Of a stretch of 64,000 nucleotides of DNA, positions 20,093-29,821 are shown piece after piece. How positions within the stretch are numbered: the first letter of the stretch is position 1; every line of letters begins with the position of its first letter. Source of the DNA: Schizochytrium sp. CCTCC M209059 (taxonomy: Eukaryota > Sar > Bigyra > Thraustochytrida > Thraustochytriidae); assembly GCA_000818945.1 (NCBI GenBank), contig KN805381.1:539035-603034 (forward strand), given 5' to 3'. The translations under genes and the position numbers were made by a program. The notes beneath the pieces were generated by a model that worked only from the letters and a program-made list of their open reading frames with translations, searched no databases and was not told the origin of the DNA.

Positions 20093-21517
20093 ATGCTGGC
20101 GGCGGCGATGCGCGGACGCAGCCTGGCGGCGGCAGGCGGCAAGCTTGTGCAGAAGTCGGCGGCGGGCGTGGGCATGACGACGCGCGGCCTCGCGGCGGCC
20201 GCGGGCGGACGCGAGTTCAACCGCACGGAGTTCCGCAAGCCGGACGAGAGCAAGCCCAAGCTCGTGCTCGCGTACTCGGGCGGCCTGGATACCAGCACGC
20301 AGCTCGCGTATCTTGTGAACGAGCTCGGCTTTGAGGTCGCTGCCTACATCGCCGACCTCGGCCAGGACGATGTCAAGACCGAAGAGGACAAGGAGGAGAT
20401 CAAGCGCAAGGCCGAGCTCAGCGGCGCCTACGCCTTCTACTGCGAGGACCTCCGCCAGGAGTTCGTCGACGACTTCGTCTACCCCATGATCGCCGCCAAC
20501 GCCATCTACGAGGGGCGCTACCTCCTGGGCACCTCCATCGCCCGCCCGGCCATCGGCAAGCGCCAGGTCGAGATCTGCCACAACGAGGGCGCCACGCACA
20601 TCAGCCACGGCTCCACCGGCAAGGGCAACGACCAGGTCCGCTTCGAGCTCTGCTACCTCGGCATGGACCCCAACCTCAAGTGCGTCACCCTCTGGCGCGA
20701 CCCCACCTACTGCGACAAGTTCCAGGGCCGCCAGGACCTCATCGACTACGCCTCGCAGTTCAACATCCCCATCTCCCAGACCAAGAAGCACTCGTACAGT
20801 GAGGACGAGAACATGCTCCACATCAGCTACGAGTCCGGCGAGCTCGAGGACCCCGCCTTCCCCGGCACCGAGGACTACCCCGGTATGGTCCTCAAGAAGA
20901 AGTCTCGCGAGATCATGGACACCCCCGACCAGCCCGTGGACCTCACCATCTCCTTCGAGTCCGGCATCCCCTCCAAGGTCGTCAACAAGACCGAGGGCAA
21001 GGAGGTCACTGGCTCCCTCGAGATCTTTGAGTACCTGAACACGATTGGCGGCGAGCACGGCGTCGGCCGCATTGACATTGTCGAGAACCGCTACGTCGGC
21101 CTCAAGTCCCGCGGCTGCTACGAGACCCCCGGCGGCTCCATCCTCTACGCGGCCCACCACGACCTCGAGCTCCTCTGCCTTGACCGCGAGGTCATGCGCA
21201 TTCGCGACCAGCTCTCCCTCAAGTACGCCGAGCTCGTCTACAACGGCTACTGGTTCTCGCCCGAGATGGCCTACCTCAAGCACTCCATGGAGTACGCCCA
21301 GCGCACCGTTACTGGCGAGGCCCATATCCGCCTCCACAAGGCCAACATCATGTGCCGTGGCCGCTCTTCGCCCAACTCGCTCTACTCCGAAGCTCTTGTC
21401 AGCATGGACGAGCACGGTGGCTTTGACCCCACTGCCGGCACCGGCTTCATTAACACGCTGGCCAACCGTCTCAAGGCCACCAAGAAGCGTGACACCGACT
21501 TTGGCACCAAGTGGTAA
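20093..21517 (+). CDS. Argininosuccinate synthase with N-terminal presequence
   Basis: 474 residues from the ATG at 20093. It joins citrulline and aspartate with ATP to form argininosuccinate (arginine synthesis or urea cycle). The PP-loop ATP motif LAYSGGLDTSTQLAYL is at about residue 59. Further family blocks are GTSIARPAIGKRQVEI, ATHISHGSTGKGNDQVRFE, and FESGIPSKVVN. Human ASS1 starts about ten residues before the PP loop; here some 48 extra residues (MLAAAMRGRSLAAAGGKLVQ onward, rich in A/R/G with no acids in the first 38) look like a mitochondrial targeting peptide. Third codon positions are almost all C or G, stronger than in most neighbours, suggesting high expression. The frame is open far upstream but that part is satellite repeat. 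A second Met is at residue 6. Confidence 0.96.
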   Translation: MLAAAMRGRSLAAAGGKLVQKSAAGVGMTTRGLAAAAGGREFNRTEFRKPDESKPKLVLAYSGGLDTSTQLAYLVNELGFEVAAYIADLGQDDVKTEEDKEEIKRKAELSGAYAFYCEDLRQEFVDDFVYPMIAANAIYEGRYLLGTSIARPAIGKRQVEICHNEGATHISHGSTGKGNDQVRFELCYLGMDPNLKCVTLWRDPTYCDKFQGRQDLIDYASQFNIPISQTKKHSYSEDENMLHISYESGELEDPAFPGTEDYPGMVLKKKSREIMDTPDQPVDLTISFESGIPSKVVNKTEGKEVTGSLEIFEYLNTIGGEHGVGRIDIVENRYVGLKSRGCYETPGGSILYAAHHDLELLCLDREVMRIRDQLSLKYAELVYNGYWFSPEMAYLKHSMEYAQRTVTGEAHIRLHKANIMCRGRSSPNSLYSEALVSMDEHGGFDPTAGTGFINTLANRLKATKKRDTDFGTKW

Positions 21518-21947
21518 GGTATGCAGGCTTCTTTTTCGATCATCATCGTCATCATCATCATCATCAAGTTGCCTCGCTGCTCTATCTCGATTCTATACCC
21601 ACGTATTCCCCTTTCAGACCATGAGTAAACATTCTTTGACATCAACATTATTATCATCATCAGCGGATTTGTTTACATTATACGCTTGCTCTACTGGTCT
21701 CGGTAGCCTGCTGCGTCGAGATCGGCACCTTGCGTGTGTGAGTCAAACACAGCATTCTTGGTGGTGCGTAGAGCTCGCTCGTTTCTAGGCGTGAACGTTC
21801 AGAGCAAAGATGCCCTTCTGGTCATTTGGGGGAAAAGGATTTTTGTCGCCCCCCCCCCCTTCAGGCCAAACCCCTGGGGTCATGCCTTTTCGAGCGCTTC
21901 ATCCTTTTATCGATCCATCCATTGAAACACTTTTCTCCTTGGTTCAA
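21518..21947. other. Convergent intergenic region
   Basis: Between the 3' ends of argininosuccinate synthase and the GCC2/GCC3 gene. No gene seen. ATCATC runs near 21538-21566 and a run of C at about 21849-21860. Confidence 0.65.
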
Positions 21948-24900
21948 TCACAAAGACATTACACAACAATTCCTTGATGTCTTGCATGTAGCCTGCGCTG
22001 TGCCGCACGCTACGCACGAAGCAGAGCCCGGCGGGGCGTACCAAAGATCCGGACATGCAAGAGGCTCGGATGCGCCCTCAGGACATGCTGCGCCCGCTGG
22101 ACAGTATCCACTGCACAGCGCTGAAGCAAGGCCTTCGCGGTCGCCGAACGTCCCTGCAGGGCATGGCCTTTTGATGCCTTGCATACAAAAGGAGCCCAGT
22201 GGACACTTGAGCTGCACCGTTCGAGCGTCATTGGTGTAATATCCAAGTTTGGCCATTCGAGGCTGAGGACTTCCCTCTGGACAAAAGAGCATTGCCTCAG
22301 AGTTATCGAGCGCTCGGGGAAGGTTTGGCACGACAAACTCCTTGGCCTGATATATGCCAGGCGTGTTTGACACCGGCTGATAGTTGCCCTGAGCGTCTTT
22401 CTCATAATGGATGCTAGGCACCGGACCAACATGACGGCCCAGAAATCCCTGATTCCATTCCGTTGATGGGTAAGCCCCGCAGTGCAACTCGCGAACGGGA
22501 CGCGCGTCGTTTTGGTAAAAGTACTTTGTCACTTGGTGCGCGTTGAGAATTTCGGACGCGTTCAGATGTGCGTCCCAATGAATAAAGCCTCCATAAACTG
22601 CATCAGACATGTCGCGACCGTACTCTACCGACACTGTGCTTCCTGCGAGGACACCACGGTCTGCACCATTGTCGTTTTGGCTCCACAACAGCTTGGGCGC
22701 GAGGTCCGTCGGACTCGCCATGTAGGCTTCTGCTGTTCCTCCAGTACCGCCCGAAGCGAGACAATAGAAGATCCATTCGTTGCTTGCCACCACAAAGCTT
22801 TCAGAGCCATATCCGCCCAACGTCGGGCCCGCACTTGCATAAATGCGATCCCGATGTGACCAATGCGTGCCCACAAAAAAGTAATCGTTTTCAGTCTCGT
22901 CCTTGCGGAGACCGTCAATGCCGAAAATGTAGGAGGACTTGAACTTTTTCCAAAAACACATGGTCTTCGGGCCTGCGTCCGGTCGCCAACCCGACTGCAG
23001 CGTCTCATTGCTCGCCTCTTCGCGCATGTTGTCATCGCTGGACCGCGAGCGGAAGCCAAGTTCCCCGGCATCCCAGCGGAGCGAATTCGAAATCTCGTAT
23101 CTGCCTATATTTGCATGAGCGAGGTCCCAAGAGGAAACGTCAAACTCCCTGCGAGCGCCAATGATGGAAAACTCGAGAAATTGCTCGGGGTAGACGTCCA
23201 AAAGATGGACCACGCAGGAATCATCTGCAACGTTGTTGGCGCGAAACGTTTGGTCATCAGTGGTCAACGCCAAGGCATCGCGACACGTCCACGTATCGTT
23301 CACGACAGTTCCCTCGGGACAAAAATAACCCGCAGGACAAGATCCAGCGCACGCCGCACTGTTCAAGGCGGCCTGATCGCCGAACGTGCCACCAGGGCAA
23401 GCTCTCTTGACACCGTCTTTACAGTAGTTGCCCGGCTCGCATTCATATTCGTTCGAGCGCTCCGCCTTGGTGTAGTATCCTGCACGTGTCGCGCGAGGTT
23501 CGCCAGAGCCCACAGGGCAGAATACAGCAGGACTTGAGCATGCGTTTGCTCGTGCCTCTGTCGAGCCTTCCGGGCAATAAAAGCCCGCCGGACATCGTCC
23601 GGAACACAAAGGGCCTGTAAGGCCTTCTTTGCCGCCGAAAGTTCCTGCCGGACAGACTCGTTTCACCCCGCGCACACAAAAGTGCCCAGGCTCGCAAATG
23701 TGCTCGCTCGCGCGATCATCCGATGAATAGTAGCCCGTTCGCACGGGATATGGCGTCCCTGTTCCTTCCGGACAAAACCATGCGCCGGATGGGCACTCGA
23801 TTTGCGTACTTACGATCGAGGCAGCAGGACAGTAGTATCCTGCGCTGCAAAGACCAGAACACGCTTGCGTGGTGAGACCCTCTGAGGCTCCGTATCGTCC
23901 CGGGGCGCACTCAAAACGGGCTCCGTCAATGCAGTAATGTCCGCGCTCGCAGACTTTGGCCACGCTTCGGTACAGCGGATCTCCGACAATCGTAAAGCTC
24001 TGATACAAGAGCGCATCGTACCCATAGAGTCTGCACGACGGTTCTGTCAAGCTGTGATCGCACTCTGTTCGGGTAGTCTTTCGCGCCGCGCCATCGACAG
24101 TGTCGCTGTAGTAGCCGTCGGGAACCGTCAATGGATTCTTGGCGTCACCTGCAGGGCAGTACTGGTGCGGGCCGCCGCAATTCTGTGCAAGATCTGCATA
24201 ACACACATAGCCTGCTGGACACTGCGAACATTGTGACCGGTCGTGCAAGCCTGTGCGGTCCGTGTTGGCACTGCCTGCCGGACATGGAATCTTCATGCCG
24301 CTCACGCAGTACAATCCAATTGGGCACTCAATTTGCATGGTTCGATTTCTTGGCGTGTAGTATCCGAGGTCCGTAACTTGAGGAGCAGCAGAGGCGTCGG
24401 GACAATAATTCGCGGCCCCGACGCAGGGTTCTTGTTCGGGACTAATGCTGCCATCAGGACAGAAATAACCCGCCGTGCAATTCCCAGAGCAAGCAGCATC
24501 ACTCAAGCCGCGTGTTTCTCCAAATGTACCGCCGGGACACGGGGTTCGCACGCCCTGCGTGCAGAAGAACCCTCGTTCGCAAATGCGCTCTTCTTGGACT
24601 TCCATATCTACGTAGCGACCCTCGCCTACAATTTGCGGAGACGAAGACCCTTCGGGGCAAAAGCTGACAAGGTCTGCCGGACACGGCTTGGGAATACCAT
24701 CCGCGCTGTCGCAGTAATATCCGCGAGGGCAGACTTGGAGGACCTCATTGACGCAATAGAAACCCAGCTTGGGCGCGCAGGTTGCTTGTGCGTTAGATTC
24801 CGTCTCAGGATTATCAGCAACGCTTGCAGCGACGCTAGTATGCGCAGTAGTGGTCGTCGTTTGCATGGAACGACGAGGTGTGATGCTGCCAAGAGGACAT

Positions 24901-25121
24901 GTTGCATCAGCGGGGCATGACTGGCACGTTGCGCTACCGACATTCCCATTGTATGTCCCTGCTGCGCATGGTGTCTTGACGTTTTGTACACAGTAATGTC
25001 CAGGAGGGCAGATCCTCGCCTGGCGCGTCTCGTCAATATAGGTTGCGATGGTGCGCGCTTCTCCATTGCTAATGAGCAGCAGCGCCGCGATAAAGAAGAA
25101 CATTGTGCGGACATGCACCAT
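21948..25121 (-). CDS. Secreted GCC2/GCC3 cysteine-rich repeat protein with LamG-like domain
   Basis: The frame is open from 25346 but starts there at TTG. The ATG at 25119-25121 directly precedes a signal peptide (MVHVRTMFFFIAALLLISNG), giving 1057 residues. From about residue 35 there are more than a dozen repeats of the ephrin-receptor-like GCC2/GCC3 type: pairs of CPxGxYC and GVxxPCPAGTFG units (CPAGYFCPEGT, CEPGHFCVRGVKRVCPAGTFG). Around residues 700-875 a cysteine-poor insert (TMCFWKKFKSS, EWIFYCLASGG, YGGFIHWDAHL) reads like a LamG/concanavalin beta-sandwich. Two or three GCC repeats resume before the C-terminus. No transmembrane segment follows, so secretion or wall association is likely. 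The function is unknown; adhesion or extracellular matrix is inference. Confidence 0.85.
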   Translation of the reverse strand: MVHVRTMFFFIAALLLISNGEARTIATYIDETRQARICPPGHYCVQNVKTPCAAGTYNGNVGSATCQSCPADATCPLGSITPRRSMQTTTTTAHTSVAASVADNPETESNAQATCAPKLGFYCVNEVLQVCPRGYYCDSADGIPKPCPADLVSFCPEGSSSPQIVGEGRYVDMEVQEERICERGFFCTQGVRTPCPGGTFGETRGLSDAACSGNCTAGYFCPDGSISPEQEPCVGAANYCPDASAAPQVTDLGYYTPRNRTMQIECPIGLYCVSGMKIPCPAGSANTDRTGLHDRSQCSQCPAGYVCYADLAQNCGGPHQYCPAGDAKNPLTVPDGYYSDTVDGAARKTTRTECDHSLTEPSCRLYGYDALLYQSFTIVGDPLYRSVAKVCERGHYCIDGARFECAPGRYGASEGLTTQACSGLCSAGYYCPAASIVSTQIECPSGAWFCPEGTGTPYPVRTGYYSSDDRASEHICEPGHFCVRGVKRVCPAGTFGGKEGLTGPLCSGRCPAGFYCPEGSTEARANACSSPAVFCPVGSGEPRATRAGYYTKAERSNEYECEPGNYCKDGVKRACPGGTFGDQAALNSAACAGSCPAGYFCPEGTVVNDTWTCRDALALTTDDQTFRANNVADDSCVVHLLDVYPEQFLEFSIIGARREFDVSSWDLAHANIGRYEISNSLRWDAGELGFRSRSSDDNMREEASNETLQSGWRPDAGPKTMCFWKKFKSSYIFGIDGLRKDETENDYFFVGTHWSHRDRIYASAGPTLGGYGSESFVVASNEWIFYCLASGGTGGTAEAYMASPTDLAPKLLWSQNDNGADRGVLAGSTVSVEYGRDMSDAVYGGFIHWDAHLNASEILNAHQVTKYFYQNDARPVRELHCGAYPSTEWNQGFLGRHVGPVPSIHYEKDAQGNYQPVSNTPGIYQAKEFVVPNLPRALDNSEAMLFCPEGSPQPRMAKLGYYTNDARTVQLKCPLGSFCMQGIKRPCPAGTFGDREGLASALCSGYCPAGAACPEGASEPLACPDLWYAPPGSASCVACGTAQATCKTSRNCCVMSL

Positions 25122-25680
25122 TCTGCTTGCAGCTGTCAATTTGTCCGCACCCTTCATGTGACGCCCCTGAGGTAGCCTCGCCATCGCCGGCAAAGCGAGC
25201 TCACAGCCCGTGAGTGCAGTAGTTCTGGTGTTCACATGTGGCATTCTGCGAAACTTTTGTGAAGATGGATGGCCAACGTTGACAATACACATTACCGGGG
25301 GGGCTACGAACACCATCAAAGGACAAGAAAAAAACCTTTCTGGCAACGTGCTTATTTTTGACTCAGCCAGACAAAGCTCCCTTTGTTCACATAGGTATTG
25401 CTACTGTACCAGCAATTTGCAAGCCTACCCGTGCCCTGTTTGCATGAACTCAATTTAAAGTGGTCTATCAATGAGTAAAGTGGCTGAACGGCTCTTGGTT
25501 TTCAAGTTCCGAGTCGGCCAAAAGATATCATCATGTGGGCCGATGAAGAGGTTAGAGGATGACCATCAGTCGCCAGCTGCCTTTGTGACGGTTGAGGCCA
25601 ATCTTTCCGTAGAAAAAAATATAAAGAATAAGTTCACAACTAGGCCTATTTTATTTGTAGTAGCCTGCCGCGGACTCTGG
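25122..25680. other. Intergenic, promoter of the GCC2/GCC3 gene
   Basis: No gene seen. The codon frame of the downstream gene stays open for 75 codons into this stretch but lacks an ATG preferable to the signal-peptide start. AT-richer than neighbours. Confidence 0.55.
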
Positions 25681-27006
25681 CTAACCCTTTTTAGCGGCTT
25701 CTGCGCTGAGGCGTATTTCCTCGGCGCGATCAAAGTGAAAGTCAATGGTCTGAATGAGCAAGGCAATGTCATGCTTGAGTTTGATATTGTCGAAGCCATT
25801 TTCCTGCAAAAAGGGATCCTCGAGCGCGCGACCCGCGGTGATTAGACCCAAGAGAACGAGAAATGTAAGACACGAAATAGCAAGCGCCATGCCGTAATTC
25901 TCAGTCTCTTCGTAGACCCAGGCAAAATAGGGCCCAAGAAACCAGGGCAAGACAAAAAGATAGACGCGGCCAAAGGATCGCGTGGCCTGCGGCGTGCGAT
26001 AAATCTTCTGGTTGCGCAACAGATTGATGCGCTGTTGCAAGAACCAAACGTATTGGTTAATGCGCGAGGACTCATTGCCTGGCATGCCTGTAGCCTTCAT
26101 GGTTTCCACGATGCCGTACAGTTGGCGAAAAAGAATTGCGAATCGCTGCTCGATTTCCAAACGAACCGCCACGACTTCCTGCACGCGTTGGCTATCATGA
26201 CGAAAGACAAAGTTGCGTGCACGCCCGACGAGCCATGGAATGGAAAGGTATTGATAAATAATTTCTGCCAGTTCGACACCCGTGTCACGCACCAAACGAT
26301 TATGCGTGCTCGGCAGCTCCGCGCGACCACCCCAATCCTTGGTGATGGCGCTCGGAAAGTCCCAGGTCAGGTCGGCGCAGACAATGGATGTGAGAATGGA
26401 GCGAAAGTCTGCGGCGTGCTGTAGCGCCTGTTCCCGTCTCCCAAAGGCCTGGCCCAACAAATATGTAAGCGGAAAGGTCACAGAAAAGGCCAGAAAAGAC
26501 ATGTCGAGCTTGGCTGCAATGAGTTCGCCGCTTCGGTCGTCCTCGTACTCTAAAAAGAAGATTGTTGCACCGACAGCGTTCGCCATGACGATGAGGGCCT
26601 CAAAGGTGGCAGTGAGGCGAATATATATATAAAAGGCAGCAATTTGGTCCTGCAAGGTGGTTCTGATCCGTTTGAGCATCCTATTGAGCATGCTTTCCTT
26701 TGCTGGGCTGCCCTCGAACTGCTCATTCACGAGATTCCTCTCGTAGTCGGAAAGTCGTCGGAAGAGCATGCCATCGTTTGCCCCGATTTCGGACGAAGGC
26801 GTTTGCTCATCTGTCGGCAACTCTTTCTCGAGGTCCTCGTTCGTCATCTTGGGCGACATGTCCATGGCGCGAGAGCTGTTACTCGTGTTGCTGCTCCACC
26901 CGCTCGCCTGCACGCCGGACACCGTCGTGTCCAGGCTCGGCTGCGCATCCTCCGCCGCCTTCGTCTCTGTCTCTGGCACCGTGCCGGCCTGCGACTCCTC
27001 CTTTGC

Positions 27007-27040
<34 letters not shown>

Positions 27041-27042
27041 AT
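25681..27042 (-). CDS. Bestrophin-like (UPF0187/RFP-TM) membrane protein
   Basis: Single exon, 453 residues. The first 130 residues are disordered (poly-Pro, acidic, Ser-rich). Then come a hydrophobic helix (FEALIVMANAVGATIFFLEY), a second (MSFLAFSVTFPLTYLLGQAF), a long soluble helical part and two more membrane helices near the C-terminus (RVYLFVLPWFLGPYFAWVY, MALAISCLTFLVLLGLITAG). They are followed by ALEDPFLQENGFDNIKL, which resembles the E/LEDPFG..D..L motif of bestrophin-type chloride channels and their bacterial UPF0187 relatives. Membrane location is clear. Channel activity and ion are inferred from weak motif resemblance. The ATG at 27040-27042 starts in a GC-rich leader; no intron needed. 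Confidence 0.6.
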
Positions 27043-27855
27043 TGCGCGGCCCTGTTCCGTGTTTGGTGTCTGTTCCGGGCCCGGAGCCTCTGGAACCGCA
27101 ATTTGTCCGGGCTCCTTCTTCTTCTTTTGTTCGAGTTTTTATGAAACATACCCGAACAAACCTCGTTTCGTTTCATGGTCGGTCTTCATGGACCACGATC
27201 ATTTCCACAAACTTCTGACGCGATTCGCCCAGCCAGGGGATGTTTCCTTCGCGGAGAGCGGCCAGTGTGGCGCGGGACGGTGATCGAGAAGGAGGAAAAG
27301 GCCGGCCATGTCGAAATAATCGTCATTTAGGACGGACGACCTTTTCCGCTCAAGTTGCTTCTCTTTAGCGGCCTTCTTCGTGTCGCCGCTGCCCTCGTGC
27401 CGTCCGGCCGCGCGTCGTGCGGAGATAGAGGATTCCGCCAGCCAGGCCAAGAGAGACCTTCTCTTGCACGCAGCCCGGCTGAGACGCGCGAGCTCTGACG
27501 CTGCTACGGCGCTCCGCTCTCGAGGGACGATTCCTGATCTGGGACAGGCCTCGCCCACAAAGGGTCGAAGTCGCGCACGTGCAGGTCGAGGACCCGAGAG
27601 CACGACGCGCGGCAGACGAGAAACGGCCGCGGTCGGGGCTTGCGTTGCCAGGCCGATGGCTTGGCTTGGCTTCGTTTTCTCAAGGTTGCTCGGCTTGCTG
27701 CCTGCGGCGGTCGTCTTCGCCATGGAGCGAACGTGGCTGGTCCGATGCGAGATCTCTCGGACAAGATAGAAAGCTCGCTGGAAAGATAGCAGCCGCAGCA
27801 GAGCAGCAAGTGAGCTGCGCGCGCGAGCAGGAGGCGACGGAGCACGGGGAGGACG
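27043..27855. other. Divergent promoter region, bestrophin-like / HINT
   Basis: About 800 bases. One weak minus-strand candidate frame (27199-27722) is listed separately; otherwise no gene seen. GGCTTGGCTTCG-type short repeats near 27655-27675. Confidence 0.55.
27199..27722 (-). CDS. Weak candidate: small basic protein of unknown function
   Basis: ATG at 27720-27722 opens a 174-residue frame (MAKTTAAGSKPSNLEKTKPS at the start). The C-terminal third looks most protein-like: DTKKAAKEKQLERKRSSVLN followed by DDYFDMAGLFLLLD. The middle is Arg/Ala-rich as expected of a chance frame in GC-rich DNA. It would sit tightly between two divergent genes, inside their promoter region. No family recognised. 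Transcription evidence would decide. Confidence 0.25.
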
Positions 27856-28407
27856 ATGATGTCGGCAGCCGCGAGACGCATCGGCGTCCTGCATCGCACG
27901 CTCGGCAGCAGCGGCGCCGTGCGGCGAGAGCTCGTGGATGTGCGGCAGCAGCAGCTGCAGCAGCGGCGAGGGGTTCATGGAGCGGACTGCGGCGGCGAGG
28001 CCAAGAAGCACGACGAGGCGGCGGCGGCGCGCGCGGCGGCAAAGTCAGCGAGCGAGGGAGGCGCGACCATCTTTGATAAGATCATCGAGCGTGAAATCCC
28101 TGCAACGGTGGTCTTTGAGGATGAACTCTGCATGGCCTTTCGCGACGTGAACCCGCAGGCGCCCACGCACCTTTTGGTGATCCCAAAGGAGCGCGGAAAC
28201 CTTTCACAGCTTAGCAAGGCTCAGGAAGACGACAAGAGCATGCTGGGTCATTTGCTTTACACGGCGAATCGCGTTGCCGCCCAAGAGGGTCTCGACAAGA
28301 CTGGATATCGCGTAGTCATCAATGACGGCGTCGAAGGGTGCCAGAGTGTCTACCATTTGCATCTCCACGTTATTGGTGGTCGCCAACTTACGTGGCCGCC
28401 CGGCTGA
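27856..28407 (+). CDS. HIT-family hydrolase (HINT type), probable mitochondrial
   Basis: Single exon, 183 residues starting at two tandem in-frame ATGs (27856, 27859). The first 70 residues are R/A/Q-rich (MMSAAARRIGVLHRTLGSSG) like a mitochondrial presequence. The HIT core follows: ATIFDKIIEREIPATVVFED, CMAFRDVNPQAPTHLLVIPK, GYRVVINDGVEGCQSVYHLH, and the histidine triad HLHLHVIGGRQLTWPPG at the C-terminus. This is nearly the canonical HINT ending. HINT enzymes hydrolyse purine nucleoside phosphoramidates and acyl-adenylates; HINT2 is the mitochondrial form in animals. Assignment to HINT is firm, location is inferred. Confidence 0.93.
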   Translation: MMSAAARRIGVLHRTLGSSGAVRRELVDVRQQQLQQRRGVHGADCGGEAKKHDEAAAARAAAKSASEGGATIFDKIIEREIPATVVFEDELCMAFRDVNPQAPTHLLVIPKERGNLSQLSKAQEDDKSMLGHLLYTANRVAAQEGLDKTGYRVVINDGVEGCQSVYHLHLHVIGGRQLTWPPG

Positions 28408-28900
28408 TCTTCTTTTGTACGCTTCAACGGAGAAAAATTTCTTCAGAAGACGCCGCCAATCAATTCACAATAATAATAATAATTGGCAATTCTTTCGTAA
28501 GACATGATCTTAAAACCTTTTTGTCTTTGCGTTTCACACGAACGACACTTTCTACTACTGTTGCTCATGTTCTCCCTAAGCTTGAAAGTTTCGTTTGCTC
28601 TACAAAAAAAAGCACCTCTGTTGACTTTCGTCAAAGCGATAGCACAAAGTCTGTGCGCGACAGGACTATGACAGGCTCAACACTAAATACAATTGCCTTC
28701 CGTGGCCGCGCACTCAGTCTCATGTCAGTCATCCTCTGTTCATCTCATAAAGCTCGGCTGAGGCTGCCAACGCAGAGTGGTGTCAATGAAGAAGCATGAA
28801 AAGAAGAAGAAGAAGAAGAAGAACGGTGATGATGCAAGTGACGACGATGACGCTTTGTTGGCTTTGTTAGCTCGCTTGCTTCGAACAAAGACGAAATAAA
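28408..28900. other. Intergenic, MCAT promoter side
   Basis: No gene seen. AT-richer than the flanking coding DNA, with AATAAT units near 28470-28485 and an AGAAGA tract (28800-28822) close to the MCAT start. Confidence 0.6.
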
Positions 28901-29821
28901 ATGGCAGTCTCTTCCGACTCGAGCGAGGCGACGACGGCGCGAGTGGTCTTCGTGCTCGTGCCGGGCCAAGGCACGCGCAGCGAAGGCGTCGCGCCGCTGC
29001 AGAGTGCGCGTGTTGCCTCGTGTGCCCAAGATGAGCTTGGGTTGGACGTGACGCGGCTCACGGCAGAGCAGCTCAGCGGCAATACCTACTACGCGCAGCT
29101 GGCAGTAGGCGTGCGCGCGTTGGACCGCATCGATAGGCTGCGCAAGGAACGCAGCGACCTCTTTGCACAGCCAGGTACGCAGACGTGCTTTGCCGGCTTT
29201 TCTGTAGGCGAGATCCCGGCCCTTGTCGGCGCTGGGAAACTCAGCCTCCGTGATGGCTTGCGTGTCCTCCGCGCGCGAGCTGCAGCAATGCAATCCGCGT
29301 GTGAGGCTGCCCCGGGAACAATGGTCACCTTGCAAGGCGTGCAAGACGAGACGGCGCTGTTGGCGCACGGCAGTATCGCATCCAAATTGTACCCCGGATG
29401 TTGTGTTGTGGCGGGCCCAAGTGCCAAATTGACCAAAGTAAACTGGGTCCCAGAGCTAGCTGAGCGAGCCAGAGTCCGTACAGACCTTGCAGGTGCCTTT
29501 CACACCGAACAAATGAATCCTGGCGCCGAGGCTATCCGCAATTTACGCGGTAAAGTTATGCCGGCTCGCGGACGCCCCGATAGCGTCATCTTTGCCAATC
29601 TATCTGGCAAACTCTACAGTGACACTGATGATGTGCTCGAATGCCTTGCAAATCAGGTCGTATCCACGGTTCAATGGGAGAGTATTCTGCAGTCAATTGT
29701 CGCTGATCCGCGCCAAAAGGTCATCGTTGATCTTGCGTCAAAGGGACAATTTCGTGCAATGCTTCGCTCAATTGACCCCAACCTCGTCGAAGATGAGTCT
29801 CTTTTTGTCGAGTTCCAATAG
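28901..29821 (+). CDS. Malonyl-CoA:ACP transacylase (mitochondrial MCAT/FabD-like)
   Basis: Single exon, 306 residues, ATG at 28901. It transfers malonyl from CoA to the phosphopantetheine thiol of an acyl carrier protein. The FabD fold markers are VLVPGQGTRS at residues 18-27, nucleophile elbow AGFSVGEIPALVGAG with Ser101, Arg126 in LRARAAAMQ (the carboxylate-pairing arginine of malonyl-specific enzymes) and His201 in GAFHTEQM. The elbow spelled GFSVGE rather than GHSLGE matches animal mitochondrial MCAT. The N-terminus (MAVSSDSSEATTARVVF) is not a clear targeting peptide. It faces, tail to tail and 1.2 kb away, a giant protein with ketosynthase and carrier domains that appears to lack an extender AT. 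It could serve that protein in trans, or ordinary mitochondrial type II fatty acid synthesis. Confidence 0.92.
   Translation: MAVSSDSSEATTARVVFVLVPGQGTRSEGVAPLQSARVASCAQDELGLDVTRLTAEQLSGNTYYAQLAVGVRALDRIDRLRKERSDLFAQPGTQTCFAGFSVGEIPALVGAGKLSLRDGLRVLRARAAAMQSACEAAPGTMVTLQGVQDETALLAHGSIASKLYPGCCVVAGPSAKLTKVNWVPELAERARVRTDLAGAFHTEQMNPGAEAIRNLRGKVMPARGRPDSVIFANLSGKLYSDTDDVLECLANQVVSTVQWESILQSIVADPRQKVIVDLASKGQFRAMLRSIDPNLVEDESLFVEFQ

Noticed and set aside
19835..21415. 526-codon minus frame antisense to argininosuccinate synthase
   Set aside because: Mirror of a gene with nearly all C/G third positions; Val/Leu/Ala/Asp-rich without motifs.
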